Source: an uncultured Collinsella sp. (GTDB taxonomy: Bacteria; Actinomycetota; Coriobacteriia; Coriobacteriales; Coriobacteriaceae). From it: DNA of 41,048 nt. Position numbers and translations under genes: made by a program. The DNA is taken from positions 1-41,048 of the forward strand of contig CABSNM010000015.1 in assembly GCA_902479065.1 (NCBI GenBank), in the 5' to 3' direction. The notes below the pieces were generated by a model. The model had not been told where the DNA came from and made no database searches. It saw nothing but the letters and a program-made list of their open reading frames with translations. Each line of letters opens with the position of its first letter. Positions within the stretch are counted from its first letter, which is position 1. Below, in pieces: positions 1 to 7,288 of this stretch.

Positions 1-1
1 C

Positions 2-85
2 GAGGACGGAGGGCCGGAGTGGGGCGACAGGGCCGTGTGGGAGGACCTCCACCACAGGGACCCGTACCCGTTCTGGCTGGATTAA
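2..85 (+). CDS. C-terminal end of an unidentified protein (partial)
   Basis: The window opens inside a plus-strand reading frame that ends at TAA 83-85. The 27 visible residues are acidic and aromatic, ending PYPFWLD, which looks like a natural C-terminus rather than random sequence. The rest lies upstream of the window, so no function can be given. It converges on the lysine operon, with terminator-like hairpins between them. Confidence 0.45.
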   Translation, partial: EDGGPEWGDRAVWEDLHHRDPYPFWLD

Positions 86-128
86 TGGATGGAAACGGGT
101 GTTCTATCGGGACACACATTTTGTCCTG

Positions 129-165
129 TAAGCCTCGGATGAGGGCTTCGGCCTTTTTGTTTGGG
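129..165 (+). terminator. Probable intrinsic terminator of the upstream gene
   Basis: AAGCCTC (129-137 region) can pair, with one bulge, with GAGGGCTT, and the stem is followed by CGGCC and a TTTTTG tract. Its position after the TAA at 83-85 fits a plus-strand terminator. Confidence 0.5.
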
Positions 166-199
166 GATGAATTATCCCGCAGGTTGAGCATACGTCAGC

Positions 200-224
200 G
201 AAAACGCGGTTTGTCAAAACCGCG
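200..224 (-). terminator. Intrinsic terminator of the lysA-dapA/dapB/dapH operon
   Basis: A perfect 8-bp stem (205-212 with 217-224, CGCGGTTT against AAACCGCG) has a 4-base loop. On the minus strand it is followed directly by TTTTCGC. It lies 7 bases after the dapH stop codon. Confidence 0.85.
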
Positions 225-230
225 TAACTA

Positions 231-950
231 TTAAAGTTGACGTAAGCCCTCTTCCAGGCCGGTCTTGCTGTTGGTCTTCTCGTCGCGCATCTTGATGACG
301 CGGGCGGGGACACCGGCCACGACGGCGCCGGCGGGGACATCCTCGACGCACACGGCGCCGGCGGCAACTACAGCACCCTTGCCCACGTGCACGCCCTCCA
401 GGACCACAGCATTGGCGCCGATCATGACATCGTCCTCGATGATGACGGGCGTGGCGCTTGCGGGCTCCACGACGCCCGCCAACACGGTGCCGGCGCCGAT
501 GTGGCAGTTCTTGCCCACGGTGGCGCGACCGCCCAGCACGGCGCCCATATCGATCATGGAACCCTCGCCGATAACGGAGCCGATGTTGATGATGGCGCCC
601 ATCATGATGACGGCACGGTCGCCGATCTCGACGCGGTCGCGGATGATCGCGCCCGGCTCGATGCGGGCGTTGATGCCCTTAAGGTCGAGCATGGGCACGG
701 CGGAGTTGCGGCAATCGTTCTCCACGTCGTAGTAATCGATGGAATCGGCGTTGGCGTCCAGGATGGCCTTAAGCTCGTCCCAGTCGCCAAAGACGGTCTT
801 GCCGCGACGGCCGCCGTAGACATGTGCGTCGCCCCAAGCAACCTTCATGCCGGGTTTCTCGCGCACATACAGCTTGACAGGCGTCTTTTTAGGCGCGGTG
901 GCGATGTAATTGATAATCTCCTGGGCATCCATCTCGGCTGCGTTGCTCAT
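231..950 (-). CDS. dapH: Tetrahydrodipicolinate N-acetyltransferase
   Basis: The product (239 aa) transfers an acetyl group from acetyl-CoA to tetrahydrodipicolinate, the first committed step of the acetylase branch to meso-DAP and lysine in the cytosol. The N-terminal domain (about 1-90) is the small domain typical of the acetyl-type enzyme. Residues about 95-225 are hexapeptide repeats of a left-handed beta-helix (IINIGSVIGEGSMIDMGAV and following turns), ending with the GVPARVIK signature. Length matches DapH of Bacillus and differs from succinyl-type DapD. The start is supported by AAAGGAG eight bases upstream. It is the last gene of the operon, about 39 bases after dapB, with a terminator just downstream. 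Confidence 0.93.
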   Translation of the reverse strand: MSNAAEMDAQEIINYIATAPKKTPVKLYVREKPGMKVAWGDAHVYGGRRGKTVFGDWDELKAILDANADSIDYYDVENDCRNSAVPMLDLKGINARIEPGAIIRDRVEIGDRAVIMMGAIINIGSVIGEGSMIDMGAVLGGRATVGKNCHIGAGTVLAGVVEPASATPVIIEDDVMIGANAVVLEGVHVGKGAVVAAGAVCVEDVPAGAVVAGVPARVIKMRDEKTNSKTGLEEGLRQL

Positions 951-989
951 TCGCTATCTCTCCTTTGGGTGGATTCGGTTGATACCTGG

Positions 990-1730
990 TTAGGCAAACA
1001 TGACCTGGTCGAACGTATAGAAGCCGGGTTCGCGGGCGACGAGCTTCTGCGCGGCTGCCAGGGCGCCGTTGACAAAGATCTGACGGCTCGTGGCGCGGTG
1101 GGTGAGCGTGACCTCCTCGTCCTGGCCAAAGAAACTCACTTCGTGGACGCCGGCGACAGTGCCACCGCGCAGCGAGTGCATGCCGATCTCCTTGGGATCG
1201 CGTGCTCCGCACATGCCCTCGCGGCCATAGACGGGGTGGTAGCCTGCCTCGGGCTCGGCTTCGACGACGGCGTCGAGCAACAACTTGGCAGTGCCGCTGG
1301 GGGCGTCGACCTTTTGGTTATGGTGCGTCTCGACGATTTCGCAGTCAAAGCCGGGCAGCTCGCGTGTAGCCTGCGCTACCAGATGGCGCAGGGCTGCGAT
1401 ACCGATGGAGTAATTGCCCGAGTGCATAACGCGGGTGTTCTGGCCCAGCTCACGCAGGCGGTCCATCTGCTCGGGGGTGTAGCCTGTGGTGCCTGAGACC
1501 AACGCCGCGCCCGTGCGCTCGACATAGGCGACGACAGCGTCGAAGGTCGCGACGTTCGAGAAGTCGATAATCACATCGGCAGCCGGTGCGTTCTCGAGCT
1601 CGCTCAAATCGAAGCCAATCTGGGCCACGATATCAAAAACGGGCTGCCCGCCGGCGTCGACAACGCCCTCGGCGGTGGTGCGGATGAGCGAGCCCATGCG
1701 GCCCGTTCCCATAATGACGGTCTTAATCAA
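990..1730 (-). CDS. dapB: 4-hydroxy-tetrahydrodipicolinate reductase
   Basis: The enzyme (246 aa) reduces hydroxy-tetrahydrodipicolinate with NAD(P)H, the step between DapA and DapH. The N-terminal Rossmann motif reads VIMGTGRMGSLI (residues 5-16), and the catalytic region EIVETHHNQKVDAPSGTAK holds the His pair and Lys of the family. The start is a TTG at 1728-1730: the next in-frame ATG would cut into the nucleotide-binding motif, and GGGAG lies about 10 bases upstream. The TTG overlaps the dapA stop codon by 8 bases, so translation is probably coupled. A rare start codon may hold its level below that of the fusion. Confidence 0.93.
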   Translation of the reverse strand: MIKTVIMGTGRMGSLIRTTAEGVVDAGGQPVFDIVAQIGFDLSELENAPAADVIIDFSNVATFDAVVAYVERTGAALVSGTTGYTPEQMDRLRELGQNTRVMHSGNYSIGIAALRHLVAQATRELPGFDCEIVETHHNQKVDAPSGTAKLLLDAVVEAEPEAGYHPVYGREGMCGARDPKEIGMHSLRGGTVAGVHEVSFFGQDEEVTLTHRATSRQIFVNGALAAAQKLVAREPGFYTFDQVMFA

Positions 1731-2613
1731 GCAGACCAGCTCCCTTCAGAGCATCGGTAAGTGCGGCTCGCGTGTCATCTGCCATGGGGCACAGCGGCAT
1801 ACGGTAGTTTGCCTCAATCATGCCCATCTGGGCGAGCGCTTCCTTGACGGGGATGGGGTTGACCTCGCTAAAGAGGGCATTGATGAGCGGCTGGCCGGCA
1901 ATCTGGATATCGCGGGCGCGTGCCACGTCACCGTCCAGATAGGCGCGGCACATGTCGTGCACGAGCTGCGGCTGAACGTCTGCCCACACGCTGATGGCGC
2001 CCGAGGCGCCCAGGCTCATGAGCGGTACGGTAAGCGCGTCCTCGCCCGAGTACATGCGGAAGTCGTCTGACAGCAGGTGGGCGATCTTGGCCGCGTAGGC
2101 GACGTTGCCCGAGGCCTCCTTAATACCCATGATGTTGGGGTGCGCGGCCAGGCGTTCTACGTTGCGCTCGCTGATGCCGCAGCCACAGCGGCCGGGGATG
2201 TTGTACAGGATGCAGGGGATGTCCACGGCATCGGCGACGGTCTTAAAGTGCTGATAGATACCCTCTTCGTTGGACTTGTTGTAGTAGGGGGTAATGAGCA
2301 GCAGGCCGTCGGCTCCCAAGCCCTGGTAAGTAAGCGACTTGGTGAGCATGGTCTGCGTGGAGTTGGAGCCCGAGCCGGCAATGACGGGGACGCGTCCTGC
2401 AACATTCTTGACCACGGCGGCGACGACGGAGTTATCCTCGTCGTCGGTCATCGTGGCGCTCTCGCCGGTGGTGCCCAGGGTGAGGATGGCGTCGGTGCCG
2501 TTTTGCAGGTGGAAATCGATAAGGCGCTCGAGTGCGTCAAAGTCGACACTGCCATCCTTTTTAAACGGCGTGACGAGGGCGACGATTGAGCCCTCGAGAT
2601 TGCGGATGTCCAT
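1723..2613 (-). other. dapA: Possible independently translated DapA cistron inside the fusion
   Basis: An ATG at 2611-2613 is preceded by AAGGAGAAGAAC, giving an AAGGAG Shine-Dalgarno with 6-base spacing. The product would be 296 aa, the usual size of stand-alone DapA, and begins MDIRNLEGSIVALVTPF, a typical DapA N-terminus. This suggests that the fusion arose by loss of the lysA stop codon while the dapA start signals were kept. Whether both forms are made is inference. Confidence 0.6.
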
Positions 2614-4032
2614 GTTCTTCTCCTTCGCGTCCGCGATTTGGATGCGTTTGTTCCATTGGGCGGCGACTGCCAGGCGCTCGTCTTGGGCGCGACGGCGGGC
2701 ACTTTCGGCGCGCGACTTGGCCAACAGCTCTCGGCCGCTCGGCAGCACGTCGAGCGTGGCAAAGTAATCGCCCGGGCGCTCGGCGCGGCGGATGAGGTCG
2801 GCCGAGCCATCGGGGCGCAACAGGACCTCGGCGGAGCGCAGGCGTCCATTGTAGTTGTAGCCCATGGAGTAGCCATGCGCGCCGGTATCGTGGATCACAA
2901 GCAGGTCGCCCATGTCGATATGCGGCAGCTCGCGATCGATGGCGAACTTGTCGTTGTTCTCGCACAGATTGCCCGTGATGTCGTAGGTGTCAGTGACGGG
3001 CGCTGTGGTCTTGTCGTCGCCACCCGGCTGGCCCATCACCGTAATGTGGTGGTAAGCGCCATACATGGCAGGACGAATCAGATCGACGGCACTGGCGTCC
3101 ACGCCGATATAGTCCTTGTAGATCTGCTTCTCGTGGATGGCCTTGGTGACCAGGCATCCGTAGGGGCCCATCATAAAGCGACCCATCTCGGTGCAGATCG
3201 CCACATCGCCCATGCCGGCGGGGACCAGAATCTCGTCGTAGGCTGCGTGTACGCCCTCACCGATGGCGTGAATGTCGTTAGCCTGCTGCTCGGGCAGGTA
3301 GGGGATACCCACACCGCCGGACAGATTGATAAAGGCGACATGTGCGCCGGTCTCGCGCTCCAGGCGCACGGCAAGTTTAAAGAGGATGCGTGCGAGCTTG
3401 GGATAGTAGTCGTTAGTGACGGTGTTACTGGCAAGGAAGGCATGGATGCCAAAATTCTCGGCGCCCTTGGCCTTGAGCATGCGGAAGGCCTCAAAGAGCT
3501 GCTCGGTGGTCATGCCATATTTGGAGTCGCCCGGGTTGTCCATGATGCCGTTGGAGAGCTGGAACAGACCGCCTGGATTAAAGCGGCAGCTGACCGTCTT
3601 GGGGATGGGCCCCGCAACGCACTCAAAGAACTCGATGTGGCTGATGTCGTCAAAGTTGACGATGGCACCCAGCTTGTCGGCGAGCTTAAAGTCGGCAGCC
3701 GGCGTGTCGTTGGACGAGAACATGATGTCGTGTCCCGTGATACCCAGTGAGCGGGCGATCATAAGCTCGGTATAGCTCGAGCAATCGCAGCCGCAGCCGT
3801 ATTCGTTGAGAATGGAGATGAGCGCCGGGTTGGGGTTGGCCTTGACGGCAAAGTATTCCTTAAAGCCCGGGTTCCATGCAAAGGCGTCGCGTACTTCTTG
3901 CATGTTGCGGCGGATGCCCGCCTCGTCGTATAGATGAAACGGCGTGGGGAACTGCTCGACGATATGCTCGAGTGTCTCCTTGTCCACAAACGGCTGCTTG
4001 GCCGCATATGCCTCGTTGGGGGTCAATGCCAT
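1723..4032 (-). CDS. lysA-dapA: LysA-DapA fusion: diaminopimelate decarboxylase joined to 4-hydroxy-tetrahydrodipicolinate synthase
   Basis: One uninterrupted frame of 769 codons encodes two enzymes. Residues 1 to about 440 are PLP-dependent DAP decarboxylase: YFAVKANPNP holds the PLP lysine, LSGGVGIPY and CTEMGRFMMGPYG follow, and HDTGAHGYSMGYNYN is the C-terminal active-site strand. Residues 474-769 are DapA: TLGTTGESATM, the Tyr in ILYNIPGRCG and the Schiff-base Lys in IMGIKEASG. The joint (about 440-473) is charged and Ala/Arg-rich. Thus the first and last enzymes of the lysine pathway are linked. The Met at 474 has its own AAGGAG, so free DapA may also be made. The gene leads the operon behind a lysine riboswitch; the start has GAGG ten bases upstream. 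A sequencing loss of a stop cannot be excluded. Confidence 0.9.
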   Translation of the reverse strand: MALTPNEAYAAKQPFVDKETLEHIVEQFPTPFHLYDEAGIRRNMQEVRDAFAWNPGFKEYFAVKANPNPALISILNEYGCGCDCSSYTELMIARSLGITGHDIMFSSNDTPAADFKLADKLGAIVNFDDISHIEFFECVAGPIPKTVSCRFNPGGLFQLSNGIMDNPGDSKYGMTTEQLFEAFRMLKAKGAENFGIHAFLASNTVTNDYYPKLARILFKLAVRLERETGAHVAFINLSGGVGIPYLPEQQANDIHAIGEGVHAAYDEILVPAGMGDVAICTEMGRFMMGPYGCLVTKAIHEKQIYKDYIGVDASAVDLIRPAMYGAYHHITVMGQPGGDDKTTAPVTDTYDITGNLCENNDKFAIDRELPHIDMGDLLVIHDTGAHGYSMGYNYNGRLRSAEVLLRPDGSADLIRRAERPGDYFATLDVLPSGRELLAKSRAESARRRAQDERLAVAAQWNKRIQIADAKEKNMDIRNLEGSIVALVTPFKKDGSVDFDALERLIDFHLQNGTDAILTLGTTGESATMTDDEDNSVVAAVVKNVAGRVPVIAGSGSNSTQTMLTKSLTYQGLGADGLLLITPYYNKSNEEGIYQHFKTVADAVDIPCILYNIPGRCGCGISERNVERLAAHPNIMGIKEASGNVAYAAKIAHLLSDDFRMYSGEDALTVPLMSLGASGAISVWADVQPQLVHDMCRAYLDGDVARARDIQIAGQPLINALFSEVNPIPVKEALAQMGMIEANYRMPLCPMADDTRAALTDALKGAGLLD

Positions 4033-4045
4033 GTCCCGTAAACCT

Positions 4046-4110
4046 CGCTATCCAGACGGCGCCATCTGCGCATCGAATCCGCATAGCGTGGACCCAATGT
4101 CCGGATAGCG
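4046..4110 (-). promoter_or_regulatory. Expression platform of the lysine riboswitch
   Basis: On the minus-strand RNA, CGCTATCCGGAC (4099-4110) can pair over 12 positions with GTCTGGATAGCG (4046-4057), eleven Watson-Crick and one G-U. The first segment contains the 3' strand of riboswitch helix P1 (4104-4108), and the second touches the lysA Shine-Dalgarno GAGG (4043-4046). P1 and this helix cannot coexist. A CGCTAT at 4083-4088 offers a competing partner for the same segment. No U-tract is present, so control is probably at translation initiation; which state is ON cannot be settled by eye. Confidence 0.65.
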
Positions 4111-4260
4111 CTCCCGCATTGCTGCAGACAGTCCTGTGGGTGTTTCCCACAGGCCCACCAGGTTGTTCGTGCCCGAAAAACCCAGTTCGGCGGGTTTCGC
4201 CTCCCCACGGGGTCAAAGCCTGCCGGCTCGCCCGCGGATCTTCGTGCCCGCGCCTCTATC
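4103..4260 (-). ncRNA. Lysine riboswitch (L box)
   Basis: The minus-strand RNA matches the lysine aptamer in order: GATAGAGGCGCG at the 5' end (4249-4260), GGGGAGGCG then CGCCGAA in the middle (about 4188-4207), the GGGCCTGTGGG...CCCACAGGACTGTC hairpin (about 4126-4156), and GGGAGCGCTATC at the 3' end (4104-4115). GATAG (4256-4260) pairs with CTATC (4104-4108) to form P1. The same blocks occur in the Bacillus lysC L box. It lies 71 bases upstream of lysA-dapA, so lysine should shut down the whole operon. Confidence 0.88.
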
Positions 4261-4271
4261 AAGTGGTAAAG

Positions 4272-4300
4272 ACCCTATCACGTTGCACTTTACCAAACAA
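4272..4300 (-). promoter_or_regulatory. Candidate promoter for the lysine operon
   Basis: On the minus strand TTGTTT (4295-4300) is followed after 17 bases by TAGGGT (4272-4277). Transcription would begin just before the riboswitch. The -35 overlaps that of the divergent promoter. GGTAAA/TTTACC (4265-4270 and 4289-4294) forms an inverted repeat around this -10 and could be an operator. Confidence 0.5.
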
Positions 4301-4317
4301 GAGTATTCGTATATAAC
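4289..4317 (+). promoter_or_regulatory. Promoter of the M20 amidohydrolase gene
   Basis: TTTACC (4289-4294), a 17-base spacer and TATAAC (4312-4317) make a near-consensus sigma-A promoter. The start point near 4324 lies after any upstream start codon and supports translation from the ATG at 4411. Confidence 0.65.
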
Positions 4318-4410
4318 GTTTAAAAAATGCAGGGATATGCTGGAAACATGTGCGCCACAATCCTGTATCACAATAAGTTGCAACAGATGTGCCTTACGAA
4401 GGGATTCTCT

Positions 4411-5598
4411 ATGACCGAGCTCCAAGAACTCCGTCGCTATCGCCGCGATCTCCATCGTATTCCGGAGCTCGATTTCGATCTTCCGCAGACTATCGCCTAT
4501 ATCGAGGGCGTGTTGGCGCCGCTCGCATGCGAGGTGACCCATCCGTGTCCCAGCTGCGTCTGCGCTTTCTTCGACGCTGGCGTTGGTGCCGCGCGTGCCA
4601 CGGCGATTCGCGCCGATATGGATGCGCTGCCCATCGCGGAGGCGACGGGAGCGGCCTTTGCCTCGACCCATCCCGGCAAGATGCACGCTTGCGGACATGA
4701 CGGACACATGGCCATGGCGCTTGCGGCCGCGACGTATGTCGACCGTACGATTCGCGAGCAACCGGGCGCCATTAGGCGCAACGTTCTCTTTGTGTTCCAG
4801 CCGGCCGAGGAAACGACCGGTGGTGCCAAGACGGTATGCGAGAGCGGCGTGTTCGAGCGCTACGGGGCGGATCGCATCTTCGGCTTCCACGTGTGGCCCG
4901 ATCTGCCCGCCGGCACGTTGGCGAGCTGCCCCGGTCCGTTGCTGGCGCGTTCGAGTGAGACGCATATCCATATTCACGGGACGAGCATCCATATCGCTAA
5001 GACCTATGGCGTTCCGGTCGAGGAGTCGCACGATGCGGCGCTGGCGGCTGCCAAGTTCTTGGTTGCCGAGCGCGAACTGATGGATGAGCTGGGTGCCGAC
5101 GAGCCCTGCATTGGTAAGTTCGGCCTGCTGCAGGCCGGCGCCGTCTGCAATGCGGTGGCGGGGGAGGCCCATGTTGCCGGCAGCCTGCGTGTGTTTACGG
5201 ACGACATGTTCGACCGGGCGCGCGAAGGCGTGCGCCGCGTGCTGGACGATGCCTGTGCCGCAACGGGCTGCACGTATGATCTCGACTTTGCCGAGGGCTA
5301 TCCGCCGGTCGACAACGACCCCGAGTTGTTTGCCAGCGTCGCGCCTGCCTTGCCCGGGCTGCAGCTTGTGGAGGAACCGCTGCTGATCGCCGAGGATTTC
5401 GCGTTCTATCAACGCCATCTGCCGGGCGTGTTTTTCCTGCTGGGCACGGGTATGCCAGAGGACCAAGACAACCCGAGTGATTCGGATGGCTGTCCCGCCT
5501 ATGCCACAAGCGCTCTGCATACCGATAGCATGCTCTTCGACGAGGAAATCCTTCTCAAAGGCCTCGATGTCTACAAACGATTGCTTTTGCTTGACTAA
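4411..5598 (+). CDS. M20 family amidohydrolase, candidate N-acetyldiaminopimelate deacetylase
   Basis: A zinc-dependent M20/hippuricase-type amidohydrolase (395 aa). Metal-binding motifs are MHACGHDGHMAMA (about residues 90-102), FQPAEETTGGAK (about 130-141) and GFHVWPDLPAG (about 160-170); IAEDFAFYQ near the C-terminus is also typical. The family includes aminoacylases and N-acetyl-DAP deacetylase (DapL of Bacillus). Its place opposite a lysine operon that carries DapH but no deacetylase makes DapL the best guess; a general peptide or hippurate amidase is possible. The ATG at 4411 has AAGGG seven bases upstream and fits the promoter; an earlier in-frame start at 4327 lies at the transcription start. 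It is not under the riboswitch. Confidence 0.85.
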   Translation: MTELQELRRYRRDLHRIPELDFDLPQTIAYIEGVLAPLACEVTHPCPSCVCAFFDAGVGAARATAIRADMDALPIAEATGAAFASTHPGKMHACGHDGHMAMALAAATYVDRTIREQPGAIRRNVLFVFQPAEETTGGAKTVCESGVFERYGADRIFGFHVWPDLPAGTLASCPGPLLARSSETHIHIHGTSIHIAKTYGVPVEESHDAALAAAKFLVAERELMDELGADEPCIGKFGLLQAGAVCNAVAGEAHVAGSLRVFTDDMFDRAREGVRRVLDDACAATGCTYDLDFAEGYPPVDNDPELFASVAPALPGLQLVEEPLLIAEDFAFYQRHLPGVFFLLGTGMPEDQDNPSDSDGCPAYATSALHTDSMLFDEEILLKGLDVYKRLLLLD

Positions 5599-5643
5599 GG
5601 CGCAAAGGACTATTTGTTCTAGAAAACACGAACAAACGTACGA

Positions 5644-5689
5644 TATAATAGAGATGTAAGTCTATAGAAACGTTTGACGTTACTAACGT
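5644..5689 (+). promoter_or_regulatory. higBA promoter and operator-like palindrome
   Basis: A consensus -10 TATAAT lies at 5644-5649, without a clear -35. Downstream is a perfect 6-1-6 palindrome ACGTTA-C-TAACGT (5677-5689), and CAAACG (5633-5638) mirrors CGTTTG (5671-5676). Such palindromes are the usual binding sites of HigA antitoxins, which repress their own operon. Confidence 0.5.
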
Positions 5690-5700
5690 AAGGCGATACT

Positions 5701-5982
5701 ATGATTGCATCGTATAAAGATGAGGATACCGAACGCTTTGCCATGGGTGTGCGGGTCAGGAGGTTCGTGCCCTTTGAGCGTGTTGCGTTGAGGAAGATTC
5801 GCCAACTGCAGGTTTGTGCTTCGCTTGATGATCTTCGCGTTCCACCGGGCAACCGCCTGGAAGCTTTGAAGGGCGATCGTGCCGGTCAATATAGCATCCG
5901 TGTTAACGAGCGCTATCGGGTCTGTTTTGAGTGGAGACAGGAGATGGCTTGGAATGTCGAAATCGTCGATTATCACAAGTGA
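5701..5982 (+). CDS. higB: HigB-type (RelE superfamily) toxin
   Basis: This 93-residue basic protein matches the plasmid-maintenance killer family. Its C-terminal half carries the hallmark PPGNRLEALKGDRAGQYSIR and VNERYRVCFEW segments and ends with VEIVDYHK. HigB toxins are ribosome-dependent mRNA endonucleases. The start has AAGG nine bases upstream. The toxin precedes the antitoxin and overlaps it by 29 bases, the usual HigBA order. It appears intact. Confidence 0.9.
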   Translation: MIASYKDEDTERFAMGVRVRRFVPFERVALRKIRQLQVCASLDDLRVPPGNRLEALKGDRAGQYSIRVNERYRVCFEWRQEMAWNVEIVDYHK

Positions 5983-6295
5983 TGAGACTTCGGCCGATTT
6001 GCTGTCGCCGGTGACTCCTGGTGAGCTTCTCAAAGAGGAGTTTCTTGTTCCCATGGGCATTTCTCAATATCGCCTTGCGAAAGAGACTGGGATTCCGGCT
6101 CAGCGTATCGGGCAGATTGTCTTGGGAAAACGTCGCGTGACGGCCGACACCGACCTCCGTCTTTGCCGTTATTTTGGCCTGACGGATGGTTATTGGCTGC
6201 GCGCTCAGGTGGCGTTTGACCTTGAGGCCGAGAAAAGGCGGATCGAACCGGAGCTGAATAAGATCGTTCCTGTCCAGCAGGCCGCTGCGTTGTAG
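5954..6295 (+). CDS. higA: HigA-type antitoxin (XRE family)
   Basis: A 113-residue DNA-binding antitoxin. It opens near residue 17 with TPGELLKEEFLVPMGISQY, followed by the HTH (LAKETGIPAQRIGQIVLGKR, about 36-55) and the typical ADTDLRLCRYFGLTDGYWLRAQ segment. It should neutralise HigB and repress the pair at the 5677-5689 palindrome. The ATG at 5954 follows AGGAGA by about 11 bases and lies inside higB; a longer frame from 5879 has no Shine-Dalgarno. The C-terminal tail is charged. Confidence 0.9.
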   Translation: MSKSSIITSDETSADLLSPVTPGELLKEEFLVPMGISQYRLAKETGIPAQRIGQIVLGKRRVTADTDLRLCRYFGLTDGYWLRAQVAFDLEAEKRRIEPELNKIVPVQQAAAL

Positions 6296-6324
6296 TGCTC
6301 AAAGATATTGAGGTTGGAGTGACG

Positions 6325-6648
6325 ATGGAACGACGCCGACAGTCTGCCGTTTATAGTCCCGGTGGGTGTGGATGCGGCTTGTTGTTGCTTCCGGTTATTG
6401 CTGTGAGCATTGGCGTGATGTTTGCGCTTGCCGGGCTTGCCGCGGCGGCGCTCGTGCTGTTTATCACTGCCATCGGCGTGACGATTTGGCTCTGCCGCAA
6501 TCGCGAGCAACGCCGTGCCGACGGTAAAACCAATGTCGGCTGGGTCGTCTTTCTGATCATTGCGTACCTGCTGAGTGCCAGCTACCTTGTTTTCTTTGTC
6601 CTGTTGATGATCAGTGCCTTTACCGGGGAATCCGTCACGGTGGGTTGA
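6325..6648 (+). CDS. Small hypothetical membrane protein
   Basis: No family is recognised. The 107-residue product has a short basic start (MERRR), then two closely spaced hydrophobic stretches (about 15-34 and 37-56), a basic cytoplasmic-type loop (NREQRRADGK) and one or two more membrane spans (about 75-103). GGAG seven bases before the ATG at 6325 favours this start over a GTG at 6295. It follows higA by 29 bases and could be co-transcribed. Confidence 0.65.
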   Translation: MERRRQSAVYSPGGCGCGLLLLPVIAVSIGVMFALAGLAAAALVLFITAIGVTIWLCRNREQRRADGKTNVGWVVFLIIAYLLSASYLVFFVLLMISAFTGESVTVG

Positions 6649-6753
6649 TGCACTGCCAGCAGACGGTCGCGCGCAGTGCGTTTGCTCGGCGTTTGGATAA
6701 CTGCATTGGTCGTTTACCGCAGCCTTAGCTCTCAGCTAATGAATTCAAGTTCA

Positions 6754-6807
6754 ATCCTTCCTACGATGTGCTGTGTACCGGCACGGTAGCCGGATCGTAG
6801 GAAGGAT
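6754..6807 (+). promoter_or_regulatory. Perfect 14-bp hairpin masking the next gene's ribosome binding site
   Basis: Bases 6754-6767 are the exact reverse complement of 6794-6807. The 3' arm contains AGGAAGGA (6799-6806), the Shine-Dalgarno seven bases before the ATG at 6813. Inside the loop TACCG and CGGTA (about 6777-6787) form a second hairpin. There is no T-tract on either strand, so this looks like a translational control element rather than a terminator, if transcription starts upstream of 6754. Confidence 0.6.
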
Positions 6808-6812
6808 GAATA

Positions 6813-7256
6813 ATGGCAAAAGAGGGAAAGAAGCCAATCGGCAAGATTGTCCTAGGCATCATCGTGGTGCTGGTTATTGTCGGTGCCGTGGGCTCTATGG
6901 GCGGCAACTCAACCGATTCGTCTGCGAGCGATTCGGCAAAACCTGCCGAGACGACACGGCAGGCTGAGGAGCAAAAAGAACCGCAAGAACCGTATACCAT
7001 TGCTGACGAGGCTGAAGACGCTTCCAATCAGTTTACCTATAAGATCACGGGCACCCTGACCAATAACACGGACAAGGAAAAGAGCTACATTCAGATTGAA
7101 TATGTTCTGTATGATGCCGATGGCAACCAGGTTGGAACGGCTCTTGCAAACACCAATCATCTGAAGGCGGGCGGCTCCTGGAAGTTCGAGGCGCTGGGTA
7201 CGGTGTCTCCCGACCAGGTTGCTAGCTGGGAGCGTTCGGACGTAAGCGGTTTCTAG
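6813..7256 (+). CDS. Membrane-anchored FxLYD-domain protein
   Basis: The 147-residue product has a lysine-rich start, one membrane segment (about 12-30, IVLGIIVVLVIVGAVGSMGG), a low-complexity Ser/Asp/Ala linker rich in Gln and Glu (about 31-70), and an extracellular beta-sandwich of the FxLYD type (about 75-147) with the ITGTLTNNTDKEKSYIQIEY pattern. The molecular role of FxLYD domains is unknown; they are common in surface lipoproteins and transporter-associated proteins. Here the anchor is a signal anchor, with no lipobox Cys. The Shine-Dalgarno sits inside the 6754-6807 hairpin. Confidence 0.75.
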   Translation: MAKEGKKPIGKIVLGIIVVLVIVGAVGSMGGNSTDSSASDSAKPAETTRQAEEQKEPQEPYTIADEAEDASNQFTYKITGTLTNNTDKEKSYIQIEYVLYDADGNQVGTALANTNHLKAGGSWKFEALGTVSPDQVASWERSDVSGF

Positions 7257-7288
7257 CATGTTGCATGCACTGGGGGAGGTGAAGTCGT

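Noticed and set aside
1..234. 71-codon plus-strand ORF 19-234
   Set aside because: It runs through terminator-like hairpins; the alternative frame ending at 85 has a much more protein-like composition.
2638..3750. 370-codon plus-strand ORF opposite lysA
   Set aside because: Mirror frame of LysA with low-information Val/Gly/His composition.
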